A stretch of DNA of 64,000 nt from Chrysophaeum taylorii (lineage: Eukaryota; Sar; Pelagophyceae; Pelagomonadales; Pelagomonadaceae), in the NCBI GenBank assembly GCA_029834535.1, contig JAQMWT010000316.1:248001-312000 (forward strand), written 5' to 3'. The position numbers were made by a program, and so were the translations under genes. Shown in pieces: positions 53,494 through 62,061 of this stretch; within the stretch, counting starts at the first letter, position 1; every line of letters begins with the position of its first letter. Under the pieces are notes generated by a model that did no database searches, was not told the origin of the DNA, and saw only the letters and a list, made by a program, of their open reading frames with translations.

Positions 53494-55267
53494 ATGTTAT
53501 TAATACAAGGGTATTTACAGGACCTGCGTGCGGAGTTAAGTGAAGAAAATTTACACGACCTGCGCGCGGAGTCAGTTAACGACGACGGACGAACGACGAC
53601 GACGACAAAGTGCAAGACAGCGTTTGGGGTTTTCTGCATGTGTGGGGACCGTGGGAACACGGTGTTGGTAATCCTCGTTCTGTAATTAGTGGCCGCATAA
53701 CTGTGCTGTGGCACGCGAAGTCCTTATCACGCGCGGCTCAGGCGTTCGGCCTTCTTCGCCATTGCGCGATCAGGGACACCGCATCGCCGTTTCCGGCGTG
53801 GCTTCTCAGCCTGTGTGCCCGAGGAATTTCCCCATCGTAGGACGACGTGGCGGCGCACCGACACCGTGCTCCCTTTCGGCGACGAAAACGTCTGTTCTTT
53901 TGTGTTGAGAAAGTGTGTCGGCGAAGCTTTCGGCCCGTTGATCCACACACTTTCCGTTGCATTTCGTTCGCGGTTTGTGGGGATGTCTGAATGCTGAACG
54001 CGCTGCCGAGCTCCGATACTAGTCAGACGATGCGGACCGCGAAATGCCCCCCAGGGTTGGTTGGTTGCTGTCGCCCTGGAATGCTAGCAGTATCAAGGCT
54101 GGTCACTAGGCCCCGCGAGTCTGGGTCATTTTCGACTTGCCTGACCGTTGACTGCAATTAGCCCGGCTGCTTGTCGGCTGACTTTACCGTCTTTTTGGCA
54201 AAAGCCAATTATATTCTAAAGCGCCGACTCGAACACGGCGAGGACCCTGGCGACGGCGATGGGTGCGGCGATGGAGAGAGCGCTAGTAGCGTTCCACCAA
54301 CTCGGGGAGCGATACTATAATAGGCAGCCGTCAAGGACGTGGGTCAGATCGACGTCGTCGATCTTTATAAGCCTGCTTTACTTATGTACAAGGCCTTTAC
54401 TTATGTACGTGGGCAAGCTTTACCAGAAGATCGAGAATGACGCTAAATAATAAAGCTACCTCACGCGGATCGCCAGTACCTTGCCTGGTACTATCGGCGT
54501 GCCGCTAGTTCGAGAGCCAGCCTCTGCGAGGGCGTCCTATCGACCGGCAACACCGTGCTACCCGAGGGCGCCACTCCGCCGGATCTTGAGGAGCTAGCTA
54601 TCCATGATCGTCGTCTCGCGCCTGAACAACTACTAAGTGTTCATTAATACTGGGCGCGTGGCGCGCGCCAAGTACGGCAAGATCGTCAAGAGCGAGATCC
54701 TCTTCCCCGCCGACGAGTACCAGAAGAACTTGGCGGCGCCCAATACTTCCATGCAAGAGCCTCAATTTCGAAACCAATTGACCGTTTTGATCGATCGAAG
54801 GCGGTCAAATGATGGAAGGAAGCCCTGATTCTCATTAAATTTTCGGCCCGGATGAAAATTCAAGTTCGTTGGTTTTGCTAGAGAAGAATACATTAATCTG
54901 GTCAAACCTGAAAAAAGTGTTAATACTGTTTAATCCCAGGAAACGGGCTCTCAAAAAAGTCTTGAGCAAGGCTGCCGGGGATAGAGTGGAGGATCGATAG
55001 GATCCGCTTCCGCTCGACAGCACAGCGTCAGTTTCGCCGCCGCGCCTCCTGGGCGCCACGCTCGAGTGGATACGATACCGCCCGAGCTAGGGGTCAGCTA
55101 TTGTGAGCCAGCGCGCGACGACGGAAGATTCAAAGAACAATCCGCGTTGCGTCACAGAATGACGAAATCAGGTACATTATAGATTCGTTGGGACAACCGT
55201 TACACGGAATAAACCACGTGTGAGGAGGCCGACGACGACTCATCAACGACCACGAGTCTTCTGAGTG
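53494..55267. other. intergenic region with eroded fragments
   Basis: Two imperfect copies of ACCTGCGTGCGGAGTTAAGTG/ACCTGCGCGCGGAGTCAGTTA follow the IFT140 stop (53521-53580). Short coding-like fragments occur at 54259-54450 and 54637-54828 (GRVARAKYGKIVKSEILFPA, DEYQKNLAAPNTSMQEPQF), separated by stops. No domain recognised; possibly remnants of one element. Confidence 0.4.
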
Positions 55268-56140
55268 ATGGACTGGAAAGTTGCTGAGACAGCCATCGAT
55301 ACGATCGCTGCGGTTGGGGCTGCGTTCTTCGTCGCGCCGTTCGTGTCTGCGACAGACAAGGCCATCGCCGAGTCGTCCTCAGGTCGTTCGACGCTGTGGC
55401 CGTCGTTCTTCCGATCGCTCGCATCGTACGTGAAGACGCCGGTGTCGTCTGTGGGGCGGCCCGAGTTTCGCATCATCTGGGCGCTGTACGCCGGGACCTA
55501 CGCGGCAAACAATTTTTGCTGCAGCGCCGAGGCACGCGCTGGCGCGTCGTGGCCTCGGTCGAAGACGATGATGGTCTTCTCTTGCAACACGAGTTTGAGT
55601 TTGTGGAAGGATTCCGCCTTCGCGCGGCTCTTTGGCCGGTCGACCGCCAACGTCCCTCTGGCAGCGTACTTGACGTGGGCGGTGAGGGACGTCACGGGCA
55701 TGGCGTTCATATTCACGGCTCCCCCGCTCGTCGCGCCCTACCTGTCCCAGATCGCCAACAGCTCCCAGCGCACCGCCGAAATTGCGGCGCAGCTGCTTTT
55801 GCCCATGGCCATCCAGCCCGTGGTCTCGCCCTTTCATTTGTTGGGCTACGATGTCTATAACAGGCCCGCGTCCTCGCTGGCCGCCCGTTTTGACGTCCTC
55901 CGCTCGCAATTGGCCGGCGTAATCGTCATGCGATGGATTAGGGGGTTCCCGCCGTACTGCCTCGGCGCTGTCGCCAACAAGACGATCCGGAACGAGCTCC
56001 GGGACCGGGCCGACGCCTTTCACCACCGCCAGATGTTCATTCCCATTTATTCTGGCAGCATCTTGTCCGCGAAGGACCCTGGAAGCGGCGGCGCCGTCGT
56101 CGCGGCCACGCCCATCAGCTCCCACGGCACCGCCTCTTGA
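55268..56140 (+). CDS. conserved membrane protein, probably mitochondrial, function unknown
   Basis: 290 aa from the ATG at 55268. Several moderately hydrophobic helices with polar breaks: AIDTIAAVGAAFFVAPFVSA, RIIWALYAGTYAANNFC, VFSCNTSLSLWKDSAFARLF, LAAYLTWAVRDVTGMAFIFT, AEIAAQLLLPMAIQPVVSPF, HLLGYDVYNRP, VIVMRWIRGFPPYCLGAVAN. The arrangement recalls an uncharacterised carrier-like mitochondrial membrane protein family known from fungi, from memory of its motifs (LYKD-type helix, HLLG-D-YNR, final GG/GAV-N). No mitochondrial-carrier signature PxD/ExxK/R is visible. It ends with a low-complexity Ala/Gly tail, and AATAAA (about 56388) lies downstream. The real-gene call is firm; the family call is tentative. 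Confidence 0.7.
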   Translation: MDWKVAETAIDTIAAVGAAFFVAPFVSATDKAIAESSSGRSTLWPSFFRSLASYVKTPVSSVGRPEFRIIWALYAGTYAANNFCCSAEARAGASWPRSKTMMVFSCNTSLSLWKDSAFARLFGRSTANVPLAAYLTWAVRDVTGMAFIFTAPPLVAPYLSQIANSSQRTAEIAAQLLLPMAIQPVVSPFHLLGYDVYNRPASSLAARFDVLRSQLAGVIVMRWIRGFPPYCLGAVANKTIRNELRDRADAFHHRQMFIPIYSGSILSAKDPGSGGAVVAATPISSHGTAS

Positions 56141-56473
56141 TCGATCGAGCGAGCCGACGGCACCTGCGACGACCTCCTATCAGCAGCAGCAGCAGCAGCA
56201 GCAGCAGCATCAGCAGCAGAAGTGGGTTGATTTGGGTGACGATCGGCACTTCCTCGTCGACCATCTCTAAGAGCATCCGGTTCCTGGGAGCCACGACATC
56301 ACCTACGTGTATTTTGGAGGAGGAGGAGAAGGAGGAGAGGAGGAGAAGGAGGACGTGGCCACCACTACTGTTGTACTATCAAAGAGAGGAATAAAAGACG
56401 GCGGTACCTTCGTCGGCTGTACGTATGCACAAAAAAAAAATCGAAAGCACAGAAAAAGTATTATATAGACAGA
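56141..56473. other. 3' flank with CAG and GGA repeats
   Basis: (CAG)n at about 56181-56222 and a GGA/GAG-rich tract (56318-56355), then AATAAA (about 56388) and A9 (about 56432). No gene. It is shared as 3' flank by two convergent genes. Confidence 0.6.
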
Positions 56474-57604
56474 TCACGCGACGCGCGCTTGTCTCTCGAT
56501 CCTCGCCGCCGGCGAGAGCGGCGGGAGGCCCGTGCCGGCGCGGTCGAAAGGGGCGTCCGATTTGAGCTGGCAGCGGATGTCGCGGAGGGTGAAGCGGTTG
56601 ACAAAGCCCGGGCGGATGCAGGGGATGTGGCCGAGGTTGTCGGCGTTGGCCCGGGGGTTCCGGAAGGTGAGGTTGAGGAAGATGCGAGTCGCGCCTTTGT
56701 CGGGATGGTTCGCCGCGCCAAAGTGGAGAACGCGCATGTCGAAAATGACGAGGTCTCCCGCCTCGAGGAGAGCGAACTTTGGCTTGGCTTTGGCGAGCAT
56801 CGCGTCCCTACGACCGTCGAGCATGCCGACGTCAAAGTCGAGGCGGGCGTCGGTCTCGGTGTGCGTGCCCGGAAGAAAGGTGGTGGGTCCCATATCGAGG
56901 TCGACGTCCTGGAGAGCGACGAAGCTCGCGTAGAGCGGCGGGACGCGCTGGAATGGCGTATCCGAATGGATCGGCTGGCGGAAGCTGCCTGGCTCTGTGC
57001 GGAGGCCGTAAAAGTCGTACAACACCGCCTCGGGACCGCAGAGCTTTTCGTAGAGGTCCCCGAGAGGCGTGCCCTCGCCGAGGAGCTCCGCGGTCGCGGA
57101 GACGATCGGATCGTCGAGGCCTTCGTCTCGTCGCAGCGGCAGCAACACGAACGACCGGAGCTTTTGTTCCTCGCGCGCGTGGAACCGACTCATGCTCGTC
57201 TCGGGCCGGAGCTTCACAGCTTCCCGCGCCTCGTCGATCTCCGACAGCACGGCCGCTCGAAGTTTTGCGGCCGTGTCTCGTCCAAGTCCGGGCATCTTCA
57301 GCACCCCCTCCCTGGCGAGCACCTTCGCGCGGGCTGCCGCCTCCTTTTCGGCCGGGCTCTGCCGCCCGCCGGCGAACCCCGAGCCCCTCTTCACTTTCGA
57401 AGCTGCCACGCGCACCGCCTTGGGCACCACCAGCTCCCGCTCCGTCCCCCCGAACACTGCCTCTTCGTGGGCAGCCTGCCGCGCCATGGCCTCTTGCTGA
57501 TCCAAGAACAGCCGGTTGTTCTGCGACGACGACGACGACGACGACGACAGGCCGTGGGCGACGACGCAGAAAGCGACGAGTTGAACAACAACTAGGACGA
57601 CCAT
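56474..57604 (-). CDS. phytanoyl-CoA dioxygenase (PhyH)-like 2OG oxygenase, secretory
   Basis: 376 aa from the ATG at 57604. It has an N-terminal signal-like helix (MVVLVVVQLVAFCVVAHGLS), then a Ser/Gln linker and a basic region, then the catalytic domain: AVLYDFYGLRTEPGSFRQPI, HSDTPFQRVPPLYASFVALQ with H213 and D215, DMGPTTFLPGTHTETDARLD, GDLVIFDMRVLHFGAANHPD with H294, and GATRIFLNLTFRNPRAN with R307. All iron and 2-oxoglutarate residues are present. The 'MGPTTFLPGTH' strand is typical of the PhyH family, whose members hydroxylate very diverse small molecules; the substrate cannot be told. It diverges from the GT2 gene across only 65 bp, which suggests a shared promoter. Confidence 0.88.
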   Translation of the reverse strand: MVVLVVVQLVAFCVVAHGLSSSSSSSSQNNRLFLDQQEAMARQAAHEEAVFGGTERELVVPKAVRVAASKVKRGSGFAGGRQSPAEKEAAARAKVLAREGVLKMPGLGRDTAAKLRAAVLSEIDEAREAVKLRPETSMSRFHAREEQKLRSFVLLPLRRDEGLDDPIVSATAELLGEGTPLGDLYEKLCGPEAVLYDFYGLRTEPGSFRQPIHSDTPFQRVPPLYASFVALQDVDLDMGPTTFLPGTHTETDARLDFDVGMLDGRRDAMLAKAKPKFALLEAGDLVIFDMRVLHFGAANHPDKGATRIFLNLTFRNPRANADNLGHIPCIRPGFVNRFTLRDIRCQLKSDAPFDRAGTGLPPLSPAARIERQARVA

Positions 57605-57669
57605 CGATGGCCGCCGGAACCTTATTCTAACCGCTCAAGACGTGGTTGGTTGACTCCTAAACCCTCGTC
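57605..57669. promoter_or_regulatory. compact divergent promoter, PhyH / GT2
   Basis: Only 65 bp separate the two start codons; contains GGTTGGTTGACTCC. No named element. Confidence 0.4.
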
Positions 57670-58476
57670 ATGCTCGTGAGCGTGATCCTCCCAACGCGCG
57701 GCACCAAGCCCGTCTTGTTGCAGCGAGCGCTCGCATCGGTACGAGCCCAGACCTACGAGCCCGTGGAGTTGATTGTTGTCGTCGACGGCGGAGTCGCGGT
57801 CGACGCGGGCGATGACGCCCAGGTCCTCGTGCTCCCCTCCCCGACGCAGGGCCGACCAGGCCTCGCACGCAACGCTGGTCTCGCGGTCGCCAAGGGCGAG
57901 CTGGTGGCCTTCCTCGACGACGACGACGCCTGGGTCCCCACCAAACTCGACCGCCAGTTGTTGGCGATGGCGCGCGACGCCACCGACATGGCGTGCGCGG
58001 CGGCCGTCGACGCGCCCGACCTCTCGCTTCCCGAGGCAACACCACCAACCCACCCGCTCCTCCTCCCGCGCATCTTCGGCCGCGACGCCATCGCCGCGCG
58101 GAACCGCGTCGTCTGCTCGTCGGTGGTCCTCAGGACGCGATTGGCGAGGGACGTCGGCGGCTTCTCGGACGCCAAGTATGGCCAGGACTGGGACCTCTGG
58201 CTACGGTGCCTCGCCCACACCTCCTGCTCCTACGACCAGCAGCCCCTCGTCTACCTCAACGCCGACCCCAATGATGTCGATCGCAGCACCGTCCGCGCCG
58301 AGGTCCGACATTCCATCTCTAGGGTCCTCGATGCCCGGGGCGCAGGCGCGGAGGAGGAGCCCAGGCTCGCGGTGCGATCTTTGGTTGTTGTGTTTTCTTC
58401 TTCATTTTCGCCGCCGCGTCACTTTCTCCTTTCCTCCCAGGCGCTCGTCGCGGGGTTCTCGGGTGCCGCCGCATAA
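57670..58476 (+). CDS. family 2 glycosyltransferase (GT-A fold)
   Basis: Classic GT2 beginning: VSVILPTRGTKPVLLQRALA, SVRAQTYEPVELIVVVDGG (nucleotide-binding D39), GRPGLARNAGLAVAKGELVA, FLDDDDAWVPTKLDRQL (DxD metal site at about 82-86). Then a C-terminal half with RNRVVCSSVVLRTRLARDVG, FSDAKYGQDWDLWLRCLAH (the ED/QDWDLWLR acceptor motif) and QQPLVYLNADPNDV. It transfers a sugar from a nucleotide donor; donor and acceptor unknown. Probably cytosolic or Golgi-facing, since no signal peptide or anchor is seen. The last part probably contains a 69-nt intron (58372-58440), giving 245 aa; retention also leaves the frame open (268 aa). Starts at the ATG at 57670. Confidence 0.9.
   Translation: MLVSVILPTRGTKPVLLQRALASVRAQTYEPVELIVVVDGGVAVDAGDDAQVLVLPSPTQGRPGLARNAGLAVAKGELVAFLDDDDAWVPTKLDRQLLAMARDATDMACAAAVDAPDLSLPEATPPTHPLLLPRIFGRDAIAARNRVVCSSVVLRTRLARDVGGFSDAKYGQDWDLWLRCLAHTSCSYDQQPLVYLNADPNDVDRSTVRAEVRHSISRVLDARGAGAEEEPRLAVRSLVVVFSSSFSPPRHFLLSSQALVAGFSGAAA
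58372..58440 (+). other. predicted in-frame intron in the GT2 gene
   Basis: GTGCGATC ... CTTTCCTCCCAG, 69 nt, with a long pyrimidine tract before the AG. Translation of it gives an atypical hydrophobic/Ser insert. Removal joins PRLA to ALVAGFSGAAA and the stop. Confidence 0.55.
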
Positions 58477-58547
58477 AAAAAAAAACTAGGGGAAGTCTAG
58501 TCTTCCTTCCTAAGGGTTAGTCGTTGCGGTTAAACGACCGAATCATA

Positions 58548-59465
58548 ATGATGAAAGCGGTGGAGGTGGTCGCGAGTAGCGGGCTGCCGGTGATCAAGCG
58601 GCCGAGCACGGCGGAGCTGTACTCGATGCCGGCTTTCCCGGACGCGGCGCAGCGGCAGCGCCCCCAGTGGATTTCGCAATTCGAAGAGAGCGGCTCGACG
58701 TTGCCGCGGCTTTTGCCGCCCAAGCGACGACGGCGACGGCTCAAGAAAAAGCCGCCGCCGCCCCCCCCTAAGCGCAAGCAGAAGAGCTCGGTGTCGGCGC
58801 CGGCGCTGCTGTCGTGTGCGAAAATCTACGACGGCTCCAGGGCGCTTCCTACTTGTTCGTCGTCGTCGTCGTTCGCGCCTCCCGATCGCGACTACTGGGA
58901 CAAGCTGATGCACCCCTGGCAGCGCGCGGCAATGAAGAAGAAGAAGAAGAAGACGACGACGACGACGACGACAAAGACCGCCGTCCGGCAAAAGCCCCAA
59001 CAGGTCGCGAGCGCCTGGGACTGGGCCGAGTGGGCGCCGAGCGACGCGGTGCCGTGGGGGGTTCGCCCCGTCGCCGAGAGCAAACACGCGGAGGACGAGG
59101 ACGACGACATGTGGTGGCCGGACGAGGCGCAGCAGCAGCAGAGCGACCAAAGCGCTGTTCAGCAGCAGCAGCAGCAGCAGCAGAGCGACCAAAGCGCCGT
59201 TCAGCAGCAGCAGCTTCAGCAGCAGCAGCAGAGCGACCAAAGCGCCGTTCAGCAGCAGCAGCTTCAGCAGCAGCAGAGCGACCAACGCGCCGCCTGCCGC
59301 GAGTTCGCCAACTTCGCGACGGCGCTCCACCGCGAGACCGAGCGCCAGCGCGCGGCCTTTTGTTGTTCTTCTTCTTCTCCTCCTCAAAGGGCAACCGACG
59401 GCGCCCCTTCTCATCACCATCATCATCATCATCATCATCCAGTGGCCCCTCTGGTGGTAGAGTAG
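58548..59465 (+). CDS. low-complexity poly-Gln protein, function unknown
   Basis: 305 aa from the ATG at 58548 (MMKAVEVVASSGLPVIKRPS). The non-repetitive parts (STAELYSMPAFPDAAQRQ, RDYWDKLMHPWQRAAM, VASAWDWAEWAPSDAVPWGV) look like real short motifs, perhaps Trp-rich docking sites. Between them are a basic run (KRRRRRLKKK followed by Pro), Ser and Lys/Thr runs, a tandem block of about four SDQSAVQQQQLQQQ units, and a His9 tail. The Lys/Arg tract could be a nuclear signal, and the poly-Gln block suggests an intrinsically disordered regulatory protein. Its stop lies 14 bp from the stop of the convergent GPD2 gene. Family unknown; the polyHis end may vary because of repeat slippage. Confidence 0.6.
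   Translation: MMKAVEVVASSGLPVIKRPSTAELYSMPAFPDAAQRQRPQWISQFEESGSTLPRLLPPKRRRRRLKKKPPPPPPKRKQKSSVSAPALLSCAKIYDGSRALPTCSSSSSFAPPDRDYWDKLMHPWQRAAMKKKKKKTTTTTTTKTAVRQKPQQVASAWDWAEWAPSDAVPWGVRPVAESKHAEDEDDDMWWPDEAQQQQSDQSAVQQQQQQQQSDQSAVQQQQLQQQQQSDQSAVQQQQLQQQQSDQRAACREFANFATALHRETERQRAAFCCSSSSPPQRATDGAPSHHHHHHHHHPVAPLVVE
59127..59285 (+). repeat. coding minisatellite of CAG runs
   Basis: Four repeats of GAGCGACCAAAGCGC-type units separated by CAGCAG runs inside the poly-Gln gene. The unit preserves reading frame. Confidence 0.8.
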
Positions 59466-59478
59466 CGTAAAAATAGTA

Positions 59479-61209
59479 TCAGCGCGCGGGCCGATCGGGG
59501 CCCGCGAATTCGCGGAGAGCATCGAGGGTCGCCCGGAGGTTGACGGCCTTTTGGTGGTCGGACCAGCCGAGGGCGTCCGCCACGAGGTCGGCGACGCGGG
59601 GGGCCACGAGGATTGCGGCGTCGCTGTCGAGAAAGGCGAGTCGGGTGCGAAGGGAGAGAACGTCATAGACGGTGCGCGCGAGCTCCGAGTCGCAGGCGTA
59701 GCGCACCTCGGCTTCGATGTAGGGGAAGTCGGGATGCAGGCGCGCGTGGCTACCCGAGTCGAGGACCTCGGAGGCGCGCGTGCCGTAGGTCGCCGCGAGG
59801 TGAGCGGCGACGTCGGGGTCGTCTACCGAGAGTTGATCCGCGAGCTCTCGGTGGCCCGGGAAGCCATCGCCCCCCACGAGCTTTTTGGTGAGCGTCGTAC
59901 AGGGGGTCGAGGAGAGACGGTCGACGACGTCCTGGGCCATCTCGCGATAAGTCGTCCATTTGCCGCCCGCGACGAAAATAGCTCCCGTGTCGGGATCTTC
60001 CGCGACGACGTGGTCGCGCGACTGGAAACTCCCCCCGCCATTTTGGTTGTGGGGGTCGTGGGCGAGGGGGCGCCAGCCCCGCCAGGCCGAACGCACCTCG
60101 TCCCTGGTCGGGTCCGCGCTGAGGTACTTCGCGCCCTCTCGCAACAGCCATCGGATCTCATCCTCGGGCGCGGCGGCTGTCGACGTCGGCTCTCCCGGCA
60201 CGTCGGTCGTTCCAATAATCGTGTGGCCTTGCCACGGGACAACAAACAAGAACCGACCGTCCGAGGTGCTCATGTCGAGGAGGCCCATGTCGGGCGGCGT
60301 CAGGCCCGCGCGCAGCACGACGTGGCTGCCGGCGGCGCCCGTCACGGCCGGCTCGGCCGAGGGTCCGCGGAGTCTGTCGGTGAAGGGCCCGCCGGCGAAA
60401 ACCACGCGGTCGGCCGCGACGACAAACTCGTCCCCCGCCAAAAGGTCGCGGCACGCAACCCCCTCTTCCGCCGCCGCAAAACCCTTCATTTCCACGTGAT
60501 TCGCGACTAACGCGCCGTTCTCGGCCGCCGTGAGCGCGATCGCGAGAGCAGTTCTCGCGTCGTTGTGCGAGCCCTCGTAGAATACGGCCGCGTACTTGAG
60601 GCTGCTCTGGTCGAGCTGCGGAAACTTCTCGGCTACTTGCCGCCGCGACATCACGTAAGACCCCGGGCACCGGAAACCCCCGAGATAGTCGTAAAACTTG
60701 AACACCAACGGCAGCGCGAGCGGCGCGAGCGAGAATAACGGATGCCCGAGGGGCGGCGGCACCATCACCCACTTTGTCACGGGCACGCAAATTGGCAGCC
60801 ACGACGTCAGGTGGGCCTGGGTCTCCAGCATGAACACGCGCTCCCGGTGAGCAGCCGACACGAGTCTCATCTCCGCGCGCGCTTCCGCGAGAGCGCTCAA
60901 CGGCCGAAAGAGGTTGCCCGGGCGCAACAACTCGGCAACAGCCGTCGCGACGTACTTGATGCCCGCCCATATCAGCTTCGTGCTGCGGCTCGATGTCTGG
61001 GACCCAAAGTCCCCTCGTTCTATCAGACCCACCTTGAGACCGCGCAGCGCGGCGTCCAGCGCGATACCCCCGCCCGTCGCCCCACCCCCCACCACGAGCA
61101 CGTCCAGCCGCTCGCGCCGTAGCCGCGAGACGTTCGCTTCGCGGCTCACACAACGGACTTGCCTCCACACCACGCGCTTCTCGACACACCTCCACATCAC
61201 CCGCGTCAT
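59479..61209 (-). CDS. GPD2: mitochondrial FAD-dependent glycerol-3-phosphate dehydrogenase
   Basis: 576 aa from the ATG at 61209 (family about 600-730; fungal and animal forms are longer). A basic, Ser/Arg-rich N-terminus (MTRVMWRCVEKRVVWRQVRC) looks like a mitochondrial targeting peptide. The FAD site follows: LDVLVVGGGATGGGIALDAA, LIERGDFGSQTSSRSTKLIW. Downstream are VLRAGLTPPDMGLLDMST, LFVVPWQGHTIIGTTDVPGE and GAIFVAGGKWTTYREMAQDV, which are hallmark GlpD/GPD2 motifs, and a C-terminal cap. It oxidises sn-glycerol-3-phosphate to dihydroxyacetone phosphate and passes electrons to quinone. The calcium EF-hand tail of animal GPD2 is absent. It is convergent with the poly-Gln gene (14 bp apart). 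No intron is needed. Confidence 0.93.
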   Translation of the reverse strand: MTRVMWRCVEKRVVWRQVRCVSREANVSRLRRERLDVLVVGGGATGGGIALDAALRGLKVGLIERGDFGSQTSSRSTKLIWAGIKYVATAVAELLRPGNLFRPLSALAEARAEMRLVSAAHRERVFMLETQAHLTSWLPICVPVTKWVMVPPPLGHPLFSLAPLALPLVFKFYDYLGGFRCPGSYVMSRRQVAEKFPQLDQSSLKYAAVFYEGSHNDARTALAIALTAAENGALVANHVEMKGFAAAEEGVACRDLLAGDEFVVAADRVVFAGGPFTDRLRGPSAEPAVTGAAGSHVVLRAGLTPPDMGLLDMSTSDGRFLFVVPWQGHTIIGTTDVPGEPTSTAAAPEDEIRWLLREGAKYLSADPTRDEVRSAWRGWRPLAHDPHNQNGGGSFQSRDHVVAEDPDTGAIFVAGGKWTTYREMAQDVVDRLSSTPCTTLTKKLVGGDGFPGHRELADQLSVDDPDVAAHLAATYGTRASEVLDSGSHARLHPDFPYIEAEVRYACDSELARTVYDVLSLRTRLAFLDSDAAILVAPRVADLVADALGWSDHQKAVNLRATLDALREFAGPDRPAR

Positions 61210-61763
61210 GCTCTTCACCAGGGTTTGGAGATGAGATGACGACGACGCCTTTTTCTGATTGAACCGCGTGACTCAGGTCTGCTTCGTCGCGAACTAACTT
61301 TCCACGCACCTACGACCTGTCCTGCAGGAGTGAGTGAGTGAGTGAGTGAGTACACAAGGTTGCTGCTACCCACCCTGCCGAAACTTTGGAAGTCAAGGAT
61401 CCTTGCCGCCGAAGCCTCACGCGTCGGCAGCTTCGCGGCCCGGGGCGGCGGCGCAAGTTGAACTTCTTTCTTTCGTTCGTGCGTTCATTCATTCCTTCTT
61501 TTGTCGTTCGTTCGTGTAGCGTGTGACCACCGTGGGAACGTCGTCCGCGATCACAACGACACCCGCCTCGTCCCGAGAGAGAGAGAGAGAGAGAGAGAGA
61601 AGCAGTAGCATGATCACACGAGCCCCGGGCGCATCCAAGGCGGCCATCGATGCGCATTTTATATTGCATGCGCGTCTTCTTGTACTGTTGTAAATCAAGA
61701 AAGTGCTCTTCGCGGCGCATGTGTTTTACAAGCTCTCTATAAGTATCCCAGACATTTGGGCAC
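61210..61763. other. intergenic region with simple repeats
   Basis: (GAGT)n at 61329-61351, a TTCG/TTCA-rich tract (61465-61535) and (GA)n at 61574-61601. No gene recognised. The GA tract stays open in short ORFs, which are shadows. Confidence 0.6.
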
Positions 61764-61846
61764 ATCCCTCATACCCCACAAACCCACCCACGTCCTTCAT
61801 GCTCCCCACACACACCCCCCTCTTAGCAGTCGACATTTAAAGACAC
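61764..61846 (+). mobile_element. R1 LINE-like 3' end, short copy
   Basis: 83 bp, identical in type to the end of the 17.2-kb copy (CCCACAAACCCACCCACG ... CGACATTTAAAGAC), flanked by a perfect 12-bp duplication ACATTTGGGCAC (61752-61763 and 61847-61858). This fixes the 3' end of R1 and its duplication length. Confidence 0.85.
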
Positions 61847-62061
61847 ACATTTGGGCACCCTGGGTATAAACAGCGGAAGCAAGGATCGTCCTTGCGGACG
61901 TCCTTCCTGAACTTGGTCATGCTCTTGACCGCCATGTTATCGAGGCGTTCAATCAACTCCTCATCCATGCCACAGTCTTCTCTTGTCAAAATTACCACAT
62001 CGCCGACGTCCAAACTTTAATCCTTACCCTAGGAGGAGCATGTAGTGCCCCGAAAAACAGC

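Noticed and set aside
56489-57595. 368-codon plus-strand ORF
   Set aside because: Complement shadow of the PhyH-like gene; its Glu/Val/Gly-rich composition is typical of antisense of GC-rich coding DNA.
59127-59285. Spaced repeats resembling a CRISPR array
   Set aside because: The units are coding CAG/SDQSAV repeats in a eukaryotic gene; the spacers are repetitive too.
58530-59666. 378-codon minus-strand ORF
   Set aside because: Antisense of the CAG repeats (poly-Leu and poly-Arg); no real protein features.
59551-60510. 319-codon plus-strand ORF
   Set aside because: Complement shadow of the GPD2 gene, which has clear FAD and GlpD motifs on the other strand.
60158-61309. 383-codon minus-strand ORF
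   Set aside because: Alternative frame of GPD2 with Arg/Gly-rich composition and no domain.
61574-61601. (GA)n tract as a promoter GAGA element
   Set aside because: Simple-sequence repeat with no positional link to a start codon that would support a regulatory role.
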